Of a DNA stretch of 5,608 bases, positions 1 to 4,849 are shown in pieces (position 1 is the first letter of the stretch; every line of letters begins with the position of its first letter). A program made the translations under genes and the position numbers. Source of the DNA: Candidatus Bathyarchaeota archaeon (GTDB taxonomy: Archaea; Thermoproteota; Bathyarchaeia; TCS64); contig DAOVCM010000070.1 of NCBI GenBank assembly GCA_030670015.1, positions 1 through 5,608 of the forward strand, given 5' to 3'. The notes under the pieces were generated by a model. It was not told the DNA's origin. It ran no database searches and saw nothing but the letters and a program-made list of their open reading frames with translations.

Positions 1-11
1 CTATGTATATC

Positions 12-39
12 AAAAAAGACTATAGTGAATATGAAAAAA
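12..39 (-). terminator. T-run terminator candidate after the thermosome-rpoK cluster
   Basis: Read on the minus strand, two runs of six T lie at 39-34 and 17-12, shortly after the TAA stop (78-76) of the last gene of the cluster. Archaeal transcription commonly ends at such oligo-T tracts without needing a hairpin, and no comparable run is seen between the three genes upstream. Termination here is inferred from position and sequence only. Confidence 0.4.
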
Positions 40-75
40 GGCCTTATATTAGGACTATTTACTGTTTTCAGGTAA

Positions 76-318
76 TTATTTTTCTGTGTTTTCCCGAATC
101 CGCATGTAGATGAGGGCGCTGACTAGAGCTGGAAGGTGGAATATGCAGACCTCAAATATGATCTCGAACATGACCAAAGAAGACCGCTGTATGAGAAATA
201 CTGCGATAGAAATTAAAAGCAACGTGTACGTGGTCACTCGCCACGACGTCGCATTGGACCTTAAACCTGTAAACATGGTCATAAAGAAATTGCTAGGTCT
301 CAGATAAAAAGGGATCAT
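76..318 (-). CDS. Small two-helix membrane protein of unknown function, coupled to rpoK
   Basis: I do not recognise this 80-residue protein. It is hydrophobic, with two likely membrane segments at about residues 28-44 (VTTYTLLLISIAVFLIQ) and 48-72. A short RSS turn separates them, and there is a basic N-terminal region (R7, R20, R27) and a charged tail (RIRENTEK). There is no signal peptidase site, lipobox or metal motif. The second segment carries E52, E56 and H61, unusual inside a helix hairpin. The best evidence that it is real is its start: ATG at 318-316 overlaps the rpoK TGA at 317-315 as ATGA, the classic arrangement for translational coupling. The antisense frame looks like a shadow. 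It might be a lineage-specific membrane protein riding on a highly expressed operon; any link to transcription or folding would be speculation. It could also be a chance open frame. Confidence 0.6.
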   Translation of the reverse strand: MIPFYLRPSNFFMTMFTGLRSNATSWRVTTYTLLLISIAVFLIQRSSLVMFEIIFEVCIFHLPALVSALIYMRIRENTEK

Positions 319-572
319 GAGACCTTATGTTTCAACAGCGTGCTTAGGGCAATGTCTTGCCAGCTCTTGTCGGGAAGAGTTCTCCGAATAGTCATGGGTA
401 GAGTGTCCTCCTCAAGCTCCCTCAGCCCTATGTCAATGGGGTCGCTCACAGAGGCTGGTAGCTCAACCAGTATGGGAGCACCTAGTGAAATCTGGAGCGC
501 CCGGGCACCGACGATCCTAGCCCTCTCAAACCGGGTAAGCTTTGGGGGGCCGATTCGGATCTCTATTGTCAA
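315..572 (-). CDS. rpoK: DNA-directed RNA polymerase subunit K (RpoK, Rpb6/omega homologue)
   Basis: This 85-residue protein is the archaeal counterpart of eukaryotic Rpb6 and bacterial omega, a small core subunit that helps assemble and stabilise the polymerase by clamping the largest subunit. The family signature is intact at residues 13-33: T-R-F-E-R-A-R followed by GARALQISLGAP. The conserved C-terminal part follows, with LPMTIRRTLPD at 58-68. It lacks the long acidic N-terminus of eukaryotic Rpb6, as is normal for archaea. The start is TTG at 572-570. An in-frame TAA five codons upstream, with no ATG or GTG between, leaves TTG as the only reasonable start. Only weak purine-rich sequence (AGAGAG) precedes it. 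The gene begins 35 bases after the thermosome stop with no T-run between, so the two are probably co-transcribed. The next gene overlaps its stop by four bases. Confidence 0.93.
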   Translation of the reverse strand: MTIEIRIGPPKLTRFERARIVGARALQISLGAPILVELPASVSDPIDIGLRELEEDTLPMTIRRTLPDKSWQDIALSTLLKHKVS

Positions 573-607
573 ATCAGTCTCTCTTTAAAGGGGGAGTTAT
601 GAAGTTC

Positions 608-2278
608 TTACATGGGGGGCATGCCGCCGGGCATGCCTCCAGGCATTCCACCAGGCATACCTCCTCCCATACCTGGGCCGGAGGGCATGCTCATCTTCGT
701 GGATGCGATCACGTCGTCGATCTTCAGCAGCATGGTGGACGCTTCAGTTGCTGATTTTATGGCCTGGGTTTTCACCTGCATAGGCTCTAAAACGTTCAGC
801 TTCTCCATATTTGAGACCTTACCCTCAAGGGAGTTCAGTCCCGCCCATATTTCTCCCTTCTCGTGCCTTGACTGCATCTCCGAGATAGCGTCTATAGGGT
901 CCATACCAGCGTTTTCTGCTAGGGTAGTGGGAATTACCTCTATCGCCTCAGCGAAGGCTGAGACCGCTAGCCTCTCTCGACCGCTCAGTCTCTCAGAGTA
1001 TCTTCTTAGCTTCCTCGCAACCTCGATCTCTGGGGCTCCTCCGCCTGCCACGATTTTGGGCTCCCTGACAACGTCTCTAATAACTGAGAGAGCGTCATGC
1101 AGCGACCTCTCGGCCTCGTCGACGATGCGTTCTGTGCCACCCCTGATGAGGATGGAGACGGCTTTTGGGTTTTTACATCCTTCAACGAAGGTCATCTTCT
1201 CGTCACCGATCTTCCGCTCCTCGACCGTGGCAGCGTAACCGGCATCTCTTTCGGAGAGTTCATCGACGCTGGCCACCACCTTGGCTCCAGTTGCCTTAGC
1301 TAGAGCCTCCATATCGCTCTTCTTGAGCCTGCGGGCGGCGAAGATTCCCTCTCGGGATAGGAAGTGCTGAACCATGTCGTCAATGCCCTTCTGGCAGAAG
1401 ATGACGCTGACACCGGCGTCCTTTACCTTCTTGACCATGTCCCGGAGCATCTGCTCCTCCTGGTCGAGATAAGCTTGTATCTCATCAGGACTCTCGATGT
1501 GGATCTTGGCGTCGAACTCGGTTTTCTCGATCTCCATCGCCACATTGAGGAGGCCGATTTTAGCGTCTCGTACGAGTTTAGGCATATCGCTATGGACAGC
1601 CTCCTTGTCGATCAACAGACCCCTGATTAGGCTGGTGTCTGTAACTGAGCCGCCTGGTTTCTTCTCAAGCTTGATCATGTCCAGGTCGACGTCGTAACCT
1701 CCGTCCGCCTCCTCAGCCACCTGTAGAACAGCGTCGACGGCAAGATCGGAGATGTAGTCGCTATATCCTGATATGAGCTTACTCGCCATAGAAGTGATTG
1801 CCACCTTCTTCAGCGTCTCCTTATCCTTGGGGTCGACTTCCATGGCCATTTCCTCAAGGATTTTCAACGTTTGCTCCTGGGCATCTCTGTACCCGTCGAT
1901 AATAACGGTCGGGTGGATTTTCTTATTCATCAGCTCCACCGCCTTGCCTAGAAGCTCTCCCGTTAGAACTACGACGGAAGTAGTGCCATCACCCACCTCG
2001 TCATCCTGTGTCTTGGAAACCTCTACCATCATCTTAGCAGCAGGGTGCTGGATATCCATCTCCTTCAACATTGTTGCCCCATCATTAGTGATAGTGACAT
2101 CCCCGAAGCTATCGACCAGCATCTTATCCATTCCCTTTGGTCCAAGGGAACTCTTAACCGCCTCAGCGACGACACGTGCAGCTTGGATGTTCGCATTCCT
2201 TGCGTCTCTTCCCTGACTACGCTCTGTTCCTTCCTTCAGAATAATTATGGGTTGACCCGCAAAACTAGGTATACTCAA
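608..2278 (-). CDS. Thermosome subunit (group II chaperonin, HSP60/CCT family)
   Basis: This complete 556-residue ATP-dependent chaperonin subunit should form double-ring cytosolic particles that fold proteins behind a built-in lid. Equatorial domain hallmarks are SLGPKGMDKM (44-53), TNDGATML (64-71), the nucleotide-binding QDDEVGDGTTS (91-101) with catalytic D97, and GGGAPEIEVARKL (412-424). The apical part contains the KTEFDAKIHIESPDEI segment (252-267) leading into the helical protrusion typical of group II enzymes. The tail is a glycine-methionine-proline repeat ending GGMPPM. The length matches the family. The start is TTG at 2278-2276, with GAGGTGA at 2294-2288 nine bases upstream and a TATA box further up. 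Residues 1-20 align with the usual family N-terminus. Archaea often have several paralogues; which one this is cannot be told here, so I give no subunit letter. It leads a cluster with rpoK and a small membrane protein. Confidence 0.97.
   Translation of the reverse strand: MSIPSFAGQPIIILKEGTERSQGRDARNANIQAARVVAEAVKSSLGPKGMDKMLVDSFGDVTITNDGATMLKEMDIQHPAAKMMVEVSKTQDDEVGDGTTSVVVLTGELLGKAVELMNKKIHPTVIIDGYRDAQEQTLKILEEMAMEVDPKDKETLKKVAITSMASKLISGYSDYISDLAVDAVLQVAEEADGGYDVDLDMIKLEKKPGGSVTDTSLIRGLLIDKEAVHSDMPKLVRDAKIGLLNVAMEIEKTEFDAKIHIESPDEIQAYLDQEEQMLRDMVKKVKDAGVSVIFCQKGIDDMVQHFLSREGIFAARRLKKSDMEALAKATGAKVVASVDELSERDAGYAATVEERKIGDEKMTFVEGCKNPKAVSILIRGGTERIVDEAERSLHDALSVIRDVVREPKIVAGGGAPEIEVARKLRRYSERLSGRERLAVSAFAEAIEVIPTTLAENAGMDPIDAISEMQSRHEKGEIWAGLNSLEGKVSNMEKLNVLEPMQVKTQAIKSATEASTMLLKIDDVIASTKMSMPSGPGMGGGMPGGMPGGMPGGMPPM
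623..658 (-). repeat. Three 12-base units encoding the thermosome MPGG tail repeat
   Basis: Residues 541-552 of the thermosome are three consecutive Met-Pro-Gly-Gly units, followed by MPPM and the stop. The DNA units are similar but differ at third positions (ATGCCTGGTGGA, ATGCCTGGAGGC, ATGCCCGGCGGC). This suggests selection on the peptide rather than very recent slippage. Flexible Gly-Met tails are common at the C-terminus of chaperonins and point into the ring cavity; regular proline in every unit is a local variation. Confidence 0.85.
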
Positions 2279-2287
2279 ACTATATTT

Positions 2288-2294
2288 TCACCTC
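2288..2294 (-). promoter_or_regulatory. Ribosome binding site of the thermosome gene, decides a TTG start
   Basis: Minus-strand GAGGTGA complements the 3' end of archaeal 16S rRNA and sits nine bases before TTG at 2278. No ATG or GTG lies at this spacing, so the site fixes the TTG as the start. Confidence 0.75.
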
Positions 2295-2321
2295 GAAACA
2301 CTAGAGCAACCAGAGAATAGC

Positions 2322-2334
2322 AATATAAATATTT
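2322..2334 (-). promoter_or_regulatory. TATA box of the thermosome-rpoK transcription unit
   Basis: On the minus strand AAATATTTATATT contains TTTATAT (2329-2323), close to the archaeal TATA consensus. Transcription would begin about 26 bases downstream, near 2300. That gives a leader of roughly 20 bases that just includes the GAGGTGA site. The preceding CACAA could act as a weak B recognition element. I could not identify a specific heat-shock operator. Confidence 0.6.
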
Positions 2335-2657
2335 GTGTTGATTTCCAAGTTCGAATATATACTTATCGATTAAAGAGAGAAAAAATAACCGATTTTTCCC
2401 TATTTAACGGTTTTAATTCATTTTTCTCGAACATGCAGGAAAGCGAGGTTAATAAGATGAGGTTTTTGACCAAGTTTTAATCTGTTTGAGAGGACATCGA
2501 ATAATATTTCATGTAAGTAACAGTATGTAATAATCAGTAAAACGAACAGTATTTATGGTAAGCATTGACAATAACCCTGTCAGAAGAAATATTGATCTCA
2601 AATTCTTAATCCATTCTATTTAATCAAGATTATTGGTCAATACAGGCCATTCGGCAC
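2335..2657. other. AT-rich divergent intergenic region, no gene seen
   Basis: The 421 bases between the thermosome and hotdog gene starts are AT-rich. They hold the two promoters at either end. The middle contains only tiny open frames (15 codons on plus at 2433-2480, 23 codons on minus starting at 2434), neither with a convincing ribosome binding site. There is no tRNA-like or box C/D-like pattern. Small palindromes (TTCGAA at 2350-2355, ATCGAT at 2365-2370) and an AACCG/CGGTT pair (2387-2391 and 2408-2412) occur, all weak enough to be chance. Confidence 0.5.
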
Positions 2658-2660
2658 AGA

Positions 2661-2670
2661 TATATTTTAT
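2661..2670 (+). promoter_or_regulatory. TATA box of the hotdog gene
   Basis: TATATTTTAT lies 30-39 bases before the ATG at 2700. The expected transcription start near 2690 gives a leader of only about 10 bases. The GAGG at 2671-2674 would then lie upstream of the transcript, suggesting leaderless or near-leaderless initiation for this gene. Confidence 0.5.
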
Positions 2671-2699
2671 GAGGTTAGGCGAAAGTAGGCTGATAGCTT

Positions 2700-3113
2700 A
2701 TGAAAGTTAAGACTCATAAAAACGCATCTTCTCGGTTACTGGGAACGCCTATCTACATTGAAGATGATACTGAGGCGGTAGTTGAACTGGAAGCCTGTGC
2801 GGAAATGTCCGTGGATGACAAGGGTTTGGTGCATGGTGGCTTCACCTTCGGTCTGGCGGACTATGCAGCGATGCTCGCGTTTAATTCTCCGTATGTAGTC
2901 TTGCGGAGTGCAGAGTGCCGTTTCCTTGCACCTGTAAGAGTGGGTGATATTATGAGGGCGAAGGCTGTGGTTACAAGTCGGGATAAGAAAAGAAGAAGTA
3001 TAGAAGTAGAGATCCTCGTGGGGGATGTTAAGGTGTTAAAGGGGGTCTACAGCTGTTATGTGTTAGACAGGCATGTTTTAGATCGAGGATACAAAGCACA
3101 GAAGTTGGCATAG
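2700..3113 (+). CDS. Hotdog-fold thioesterase-like protein (PaaI/4HBT-related)
   Basis: This 137-residue single-domain hotdog protein probably hydrolyses or binds acyl-CoA or another acyl thioester in the cytoplasm; the substrate cannot be read from sequence. The central helix motif is GLVHGGFTFGLADYAAMLAF (42-61), with the HGG turn at 45-47 and acidic D54 at the usual catalytic or structural position. It is followed by RFLAPVRVGDIMRAKAVV (74-91) and a strand pattern ending VLKGVYSCYVLDRHVLD. The layout resembles the effector-binding hotdog of FapR regulators, but there is no DNA-binding domain. An enzyme, or a ligand-binding protein related to FapR, are both possible. The start is fixed by an in-frame TAG at 2694-2696, one codon before ATG. 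It has its own TATA box and no clear ribosome binding site. It is followed on the same strand, after about 100 bases, by a DUF167 gene. Confidence 0.85.
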   Translation: MKVKTHKNASSRLLGTPIYIEDDTEAVVELEACAEMSVDDKGLVHGGFTFGLADYAAMLAFNSPYVVLRSAECRFLAPVRVGDIMRAKAVVTSRDKKRRSIEVEILVGDVKVLKGVYSCYVLDRHVLDRGYKAQKLA

Positions 3114-3171
3114 CAGTAGGAATTTCTGTAAATTAAGTCTTTAATGTTTTCAACTAGTCACCTTACACGCG

Positions 3172-3182
3172 CTTAATTAATC
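3172..3182 (+). promoter_or_regulatory. Possible TATA box of the DUF167 gene
   Basis: CTTAATTAATC lies about 35-45 bases before the preferred ATG. A start of transcription near 3203 would place GAGGT just inside the leader. TGTATAG at 3188-3194 is a less well placed alternative. Confidence 0.3.
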
Positions 3183-3204
3183 TATGCTGTATAGGTTTGA
3201 ACAT

Positions 3205-3209
3205 GAGGT
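3205..3209 (+). promoter_or_regulatory. Ribosome binding site deciding the DUF167 start
   Basis: GAGGT directly abuts the first in-frame ATG (3210) but lies six bases before the second (3216). Only the second has workable spacing, so translation probably begins at 3216. Confidence 0.6.
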
Positions 3210-3215
3210 ATGACC

Positions 3216-3440
3216 ATGAGGATCACTGTCGATGTGAAGGTAGAGTCCCGAGAGGAGAGCGTTGAGAAACTCGGTGAGGGATGGTTCCTAGTCCGTGTGA
3301 AGGCGCCTAGGAAAAAGGGGAAGGCGAACATAGCAGTGATCAAGCTACTCCGGAGATATTTCGACTGTTCTGTTCACATCGTAAGTGGTTTTACGTCGTC
3401 CAGAAAGATCATCGAACTCCAAGATAAACAAGCAGTGTAA
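3216..3440 (+). CDS. DUF167 / UPF0235 family protein (YggU-like)
   Basis: This 74-residue protein belongs to the widespread DUF167 (UPF0235) family, whose structures are known but whose role is not established. Family features are all present: an N-terminal strand with VKVESREESVEKLGEG, the central VRVKAPRKKGKANIAVIKLL (residues 26-45, with the invariant GKAN), and the C-terminal IVSGFTSSRKIIEL, matching the usual vSG.tSR.K pattern. Length is normal for archaeal members. I chose ATG 3216 (MRITVDV) over ATG 3210 because of the GAGGT spacing; the difference is two residues. It follows the hotdog gene by about 100 bases with a possible separate promoter, so an operon is not shown. It converges on the DUF1805 gene. 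Confidence 0.87.
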   Translation: MRITVDVKVESREESVEKLGEGWFLVRVKAPRKKGKANIAVIKLLRRYFDCSVHIVSGFTSSRKIIELQDKQAV

Positions 3441-3476
3441 AGTTCCTCCATTAAGATTTCGGGAGATTATCCATTA

Positions 3477-3493
3477 TGCTAATCTTCTTAGCA
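3477..3493 (+). other. Small hairpin after the DUF167 gene
   Basis: TGCTAA and TTAGCA form a perfect six-base stem around a TCTTC loop, 37 bases after the DUF167 stop. No T-run follows directly, so intrinsic termination is doubtful. A pyrimidine-rich tract at about 3529-3568 comes later. It may be a 3' end stabilising structure or chance. Confidence 0.3.
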
Positions 3494-3601
3494 CGGTCAA
3501 AATAGACGGGTTAGCAGATAACATGAACTCCTCTTTGACCTTTCAACTTCCCCCGCCCTTTCCCTCTAATAAGTAAGACAAGAAGGGAAGTAAGTAGACT
3601 A

Positions 3602-3616
3602 TCTGAAGCGTTCAGA
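3602..3616 (-). terminator. Hairpin after the DUF1805 gene, possible 3' end
   Basis: TCTGAA and TTCAGA form a perfect six-base stem around a three-base loop, eight bases beyond the DUF1805 stop. On the minus strand a pyrimidine-rich stretch follows (about 3594-3570: CTTACTTCCCTTCTTGTC and onward), which may aid termination. The position in a convergent gap fits a transcript end. Confidence 0.35.
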
Positions 3617-3624
3617 AGTTTGGC

Positions 3625-3930
3625 TTAATTCAGGGCTCCTATTACGGTACGGACAACCTTCCCAGGTTCTAACCCAAGAGTCTTCGCTTTAGTAGTCGCA
3701 ACCTTAATCTCAGCATTGAGGACATCCTCAAAGCTTTTAACGCCGCTTACAACGGCTGCGACCGCACCGAGTTTTTCCGCTACCTCTATGCTTAGGTAGC
3801 CACACATAACGAAGCCCTTTTCCCCCTTAATGAGCAAGAGAGGTGGTAGACCCTCAAGCTCAGCCTTTAACCCTATGAATGATGCGCCATCAACAACGAT
3901 CTTATCTATCTGGAACATTTCCACATACAT
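3625..3930 (-). CDS. DUF1805 family protein (YunC-like)
   Basis: This 101-residue protein matches the DUF1805 family, whose bacterial example is YunC of Bacillus subtilis; the biochemical role is unknown. Visible family features are the hydrophobic strand PPLLLIKGEKGFVMCGYLS (29-47) with the conserved G-F-V-M-C-G turn, then GAVAAVVSGVKSFEDVLNAE (55-74), and the end TTKAKTLGLEPGKVVRTVIG (79-98). The conserved cysteine C43 is present. The start is uncertain. ATG 3930 is the longest choice and has no clear ribosome binding site. A TATA-like GATTAAATC at 3952-3944 would place the transcript start near 3921, which would favour ATG 3918 (MFQIDKIVVDG, 97 residues). It lies 151 bases downstream of the TOPRIM gene on the same strand, so co-transcription is possible but not shown. 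Confidence 0.87.
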   Translation of the reverse strand: MYVEMFQIDKIVVDGASFIGLKAELEGLPPLLLIKGEKGFVMCGYLSIEVAEKLGAVAAVVSGVKSFEDVLNAEIKVATTKAKTLGLEPGKVVRTVIGALN

Positions 3931-4081
3931 CTTCTATGAATCAGATTTAATCCCTTCGCCTGTCTTTTGTTGATTTATCTTGTTGAGGAGAATATTCAAG
4001 CTCTCAAAGACCTGTTTAGGAACGTAGCCTGCCTTCCTTATCTACTAGAATTTATCGTGGGTACTATTGAGGTTACTGAAC

Positions 4082-4486
4082 TCAAAGTCTTTGTGCGACG
4101 TTATCAAGCGCTTCTACAGCGTATACCTTCAGAACAGCCATCAGCTTGCTTACCTCACGTCTCAATCCGGTCTCCACTTTCACGCCTCTTCGCTCAAAAA
4201 GGCCAGTTAGACGATTATTGATCACCCTACCCTCCTCGTCGAAATCAGTGAGGATAACAACCGAATTAATCTCCCCTGCCAGTGACTCGACAAAATCAGC
4301 GTCAGACACACTCACCCTCGAACTGATCTCAATACGACCAATGAAATTTAAACGGCGTAAAGCTTCCACATCTCTCAGCCCCTCTACAACGATAGCGTCA
4401 ACTAGGTACCCTATTTTTCCTAAAAGGTGACATAGATCTTGGTACGCGGTTAAAGGATCCCTTATCCTACGCTTTCTTGGCACCAT
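4082..4486 (-). CDS. Stand-alone TOPRIM domain protein, UPF0292 family
   Basis: This 134-residue protein consists of little more than a TOPRIM fold, the Mg-binding domain shared by topoisomerases, DnaG primases, OLD nucleases and RNase M5. Motif 1 is IVVEGLRDVEALRRL (32-46) with catalytic-type glutamate E35. Motif 2 is VVILTDFDEEGR (76-87) with the D81-x-D83 pair. The basic end LRREVSKLMAVLKV (108-121) fits the archaeal UPF0292 group, small nucleic-acid-associated proteins of unproven function. The key acidic residues are intact, so metal-dependent activity is plausible. The start is ATG 4486: AGGGA ends six bases upstream, and an in-frame TGA near 4531 precedes it with no other start codon between. 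The basic N-terminus MVPRKRRIRD is typical. Candidate promoters lie at 4549-4556 and 4597-4604. The gaps to both neighbours are wide. Confidence 0.88.
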   Translation of the reverse strand: MVPRKRRIRDPLTAYQDLCHLLGKIGYLVDAIVVEGLRDVEALRRLNFIGRIEISSRVSVSDADFVESLAGEINSVVILTDFDEEGRVINNRLTGLFERRGVKVETGLRREVSKLMAVLKVYAVEALDNVAQRL

Positions 4487-4548
4487 CGCGATTCCCTGAG
4501 TGATTTTTCTCCTTACTTCAGGTTTATCTCAAGTTTGTTCGTAGCCAG

Positions 4549-4556
4549 TTATTATA
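4549..4556 (-). promoter_or_regulatory. Possible TATA box of the TOPRIM gene, proximal
   Basis: TATAATAA on the minus strand predicts a transcript start near 4527 and a leader of about 40 bases. It is one of two candidates; the sequence alone does not choose between them. Confidence 0.3.
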
Positions 4557-4595
4557 CTGATAGTCAGGTCGAACTACTAAATACGAATTTCACTT

Positions 4596-4605
4596 GATAT
4601 AAAAG
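4596..4605 (-). promoter_or_regulatory. Strong TATA-like box, readable on either strand
   Basis: Minus-strand CTTTTATATC contains TTTTATAT, a near-ideal archaeal TATA box, and would give a TOPRIM leader of about 85-90 bases. The same bases read GATATAAAAG on the plus strand, where no gene follows. I assign it to the minus strand because a gene lies in that direction. Confidence 0.4.
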
Positions 4606-4782
4606 ATCTTGACTCAAAATTCCTGTTAGCTATCATTACTGTTCACTGGATTTTTTTCCGTTGTGAATAAAAGAGTTATCATATTCAAAATATTTGATAA
4701 TTTTCATATATCGAATAATTCTCCAGTTAATGTGATTACTGGTTCTAGTGTAGCTGTTACAGGTTTATCGCCTTTTTGAAAG

Positions 4783-4829
4783 ATCTCTATAAGCCTAGCT
4801 TAGCGGATCGTGCCTCACCAAATAGAGAT
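4783..4829 (-). other. Inverted repeat just after the glycerate kinase gene
   Basis: ATCTCTAT (4783-4790) and ATAGAGAT (4822-4829) are perfect eight-base complements 31 bases apart. Inside them, TAAGC-CTA-GCTTA (4790-4802) can form a second small stem; the base at 4790 is shared, so the two stems compete by one pair. The element begins about 20 bases beyond the kinase stop codon. It could be a transcript-end structure or a protein-binding site. No T-run follows on the minus strand closely enough to call a standard terminator. Confidence 0.35.
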
Positions 4830-4849
4830 ATTTTCTACCTGAACATGTA

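Larger units (their letters stand above)
4487..4849. other. 363-base AT-rich gap between glycerate kinase and TOPRIM genes
   Basis: No gene-sized frame, tRNA or rRNA is visible. From left to right it holds likely minus-strand promoter sequences for the TOPRIM gene (4549-4605), a T7 run at 4651-4657, and an AT-rich imperfect palindrome at 4676-4700 (TTATCA...TGATAA enclosing TCAAA-ATA-TTTGA). Near the kinase stop there is a longer inverted repeat at 4783-4829. The length is generous for an archaeal gap between same-strand genes and argues that the two are separate transcription units. Confidence 0.5.

Noticed and set aside
340..754. Two plus-strand frames opposite rpoK and the thermosome tail, one rich in histidine
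   Set aside because: The His-rich stretch is the complement-frame reading of the Met-Pro-Gly-Gly repeat, not a metal-binding protein.
608..2320. Several long open frames on the plus strand opposite the thermosome gene, the longest 208 codons
   Set aside because: They are antisense shadows: low-complexity proline or serine-rich translations with no family resemblance, opposite a gene recognised along its whole length.
2433..2480. A 15-codon plus-strand frame starting ATGCAGGAA in the divergent gap, with a TATTTAA-like box upstream
   Set aside because: Too short, no ribosome binding site and a mediocre box. A leader peptide would be speculation.
3385..3576. A 63-codon plus-strand frame overlapping the end of the DUF167 gene
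   Set aside because: It starts inside the DUF167 gene in another frame and has no ribosome binding site. Its tail (FQLPPPFPSNK) comes from the pyrimidine-rich tract, which points to a chance frame.
3967..4221. Plus-strand frame with a protein-like first half (TTG start), partly in the gap between the TOPRIM and DUF1805 genes
   Set aside because: It overlaps about 140 bases of the well-supported TOPRIM gene in antisense, has only a TTG start with no ribosome binding site, and its second half reads like a shadow. A short real gene in the gap is not excluded but is not supported.
4751..4820. Stretch ending in CACCA with a TAGC/GGATCG pattern that briefly resembles a tRNA
   Set aside because: There is no T-loop GTTCNANNC, no acceptor stem pairing and no anticodon arm.
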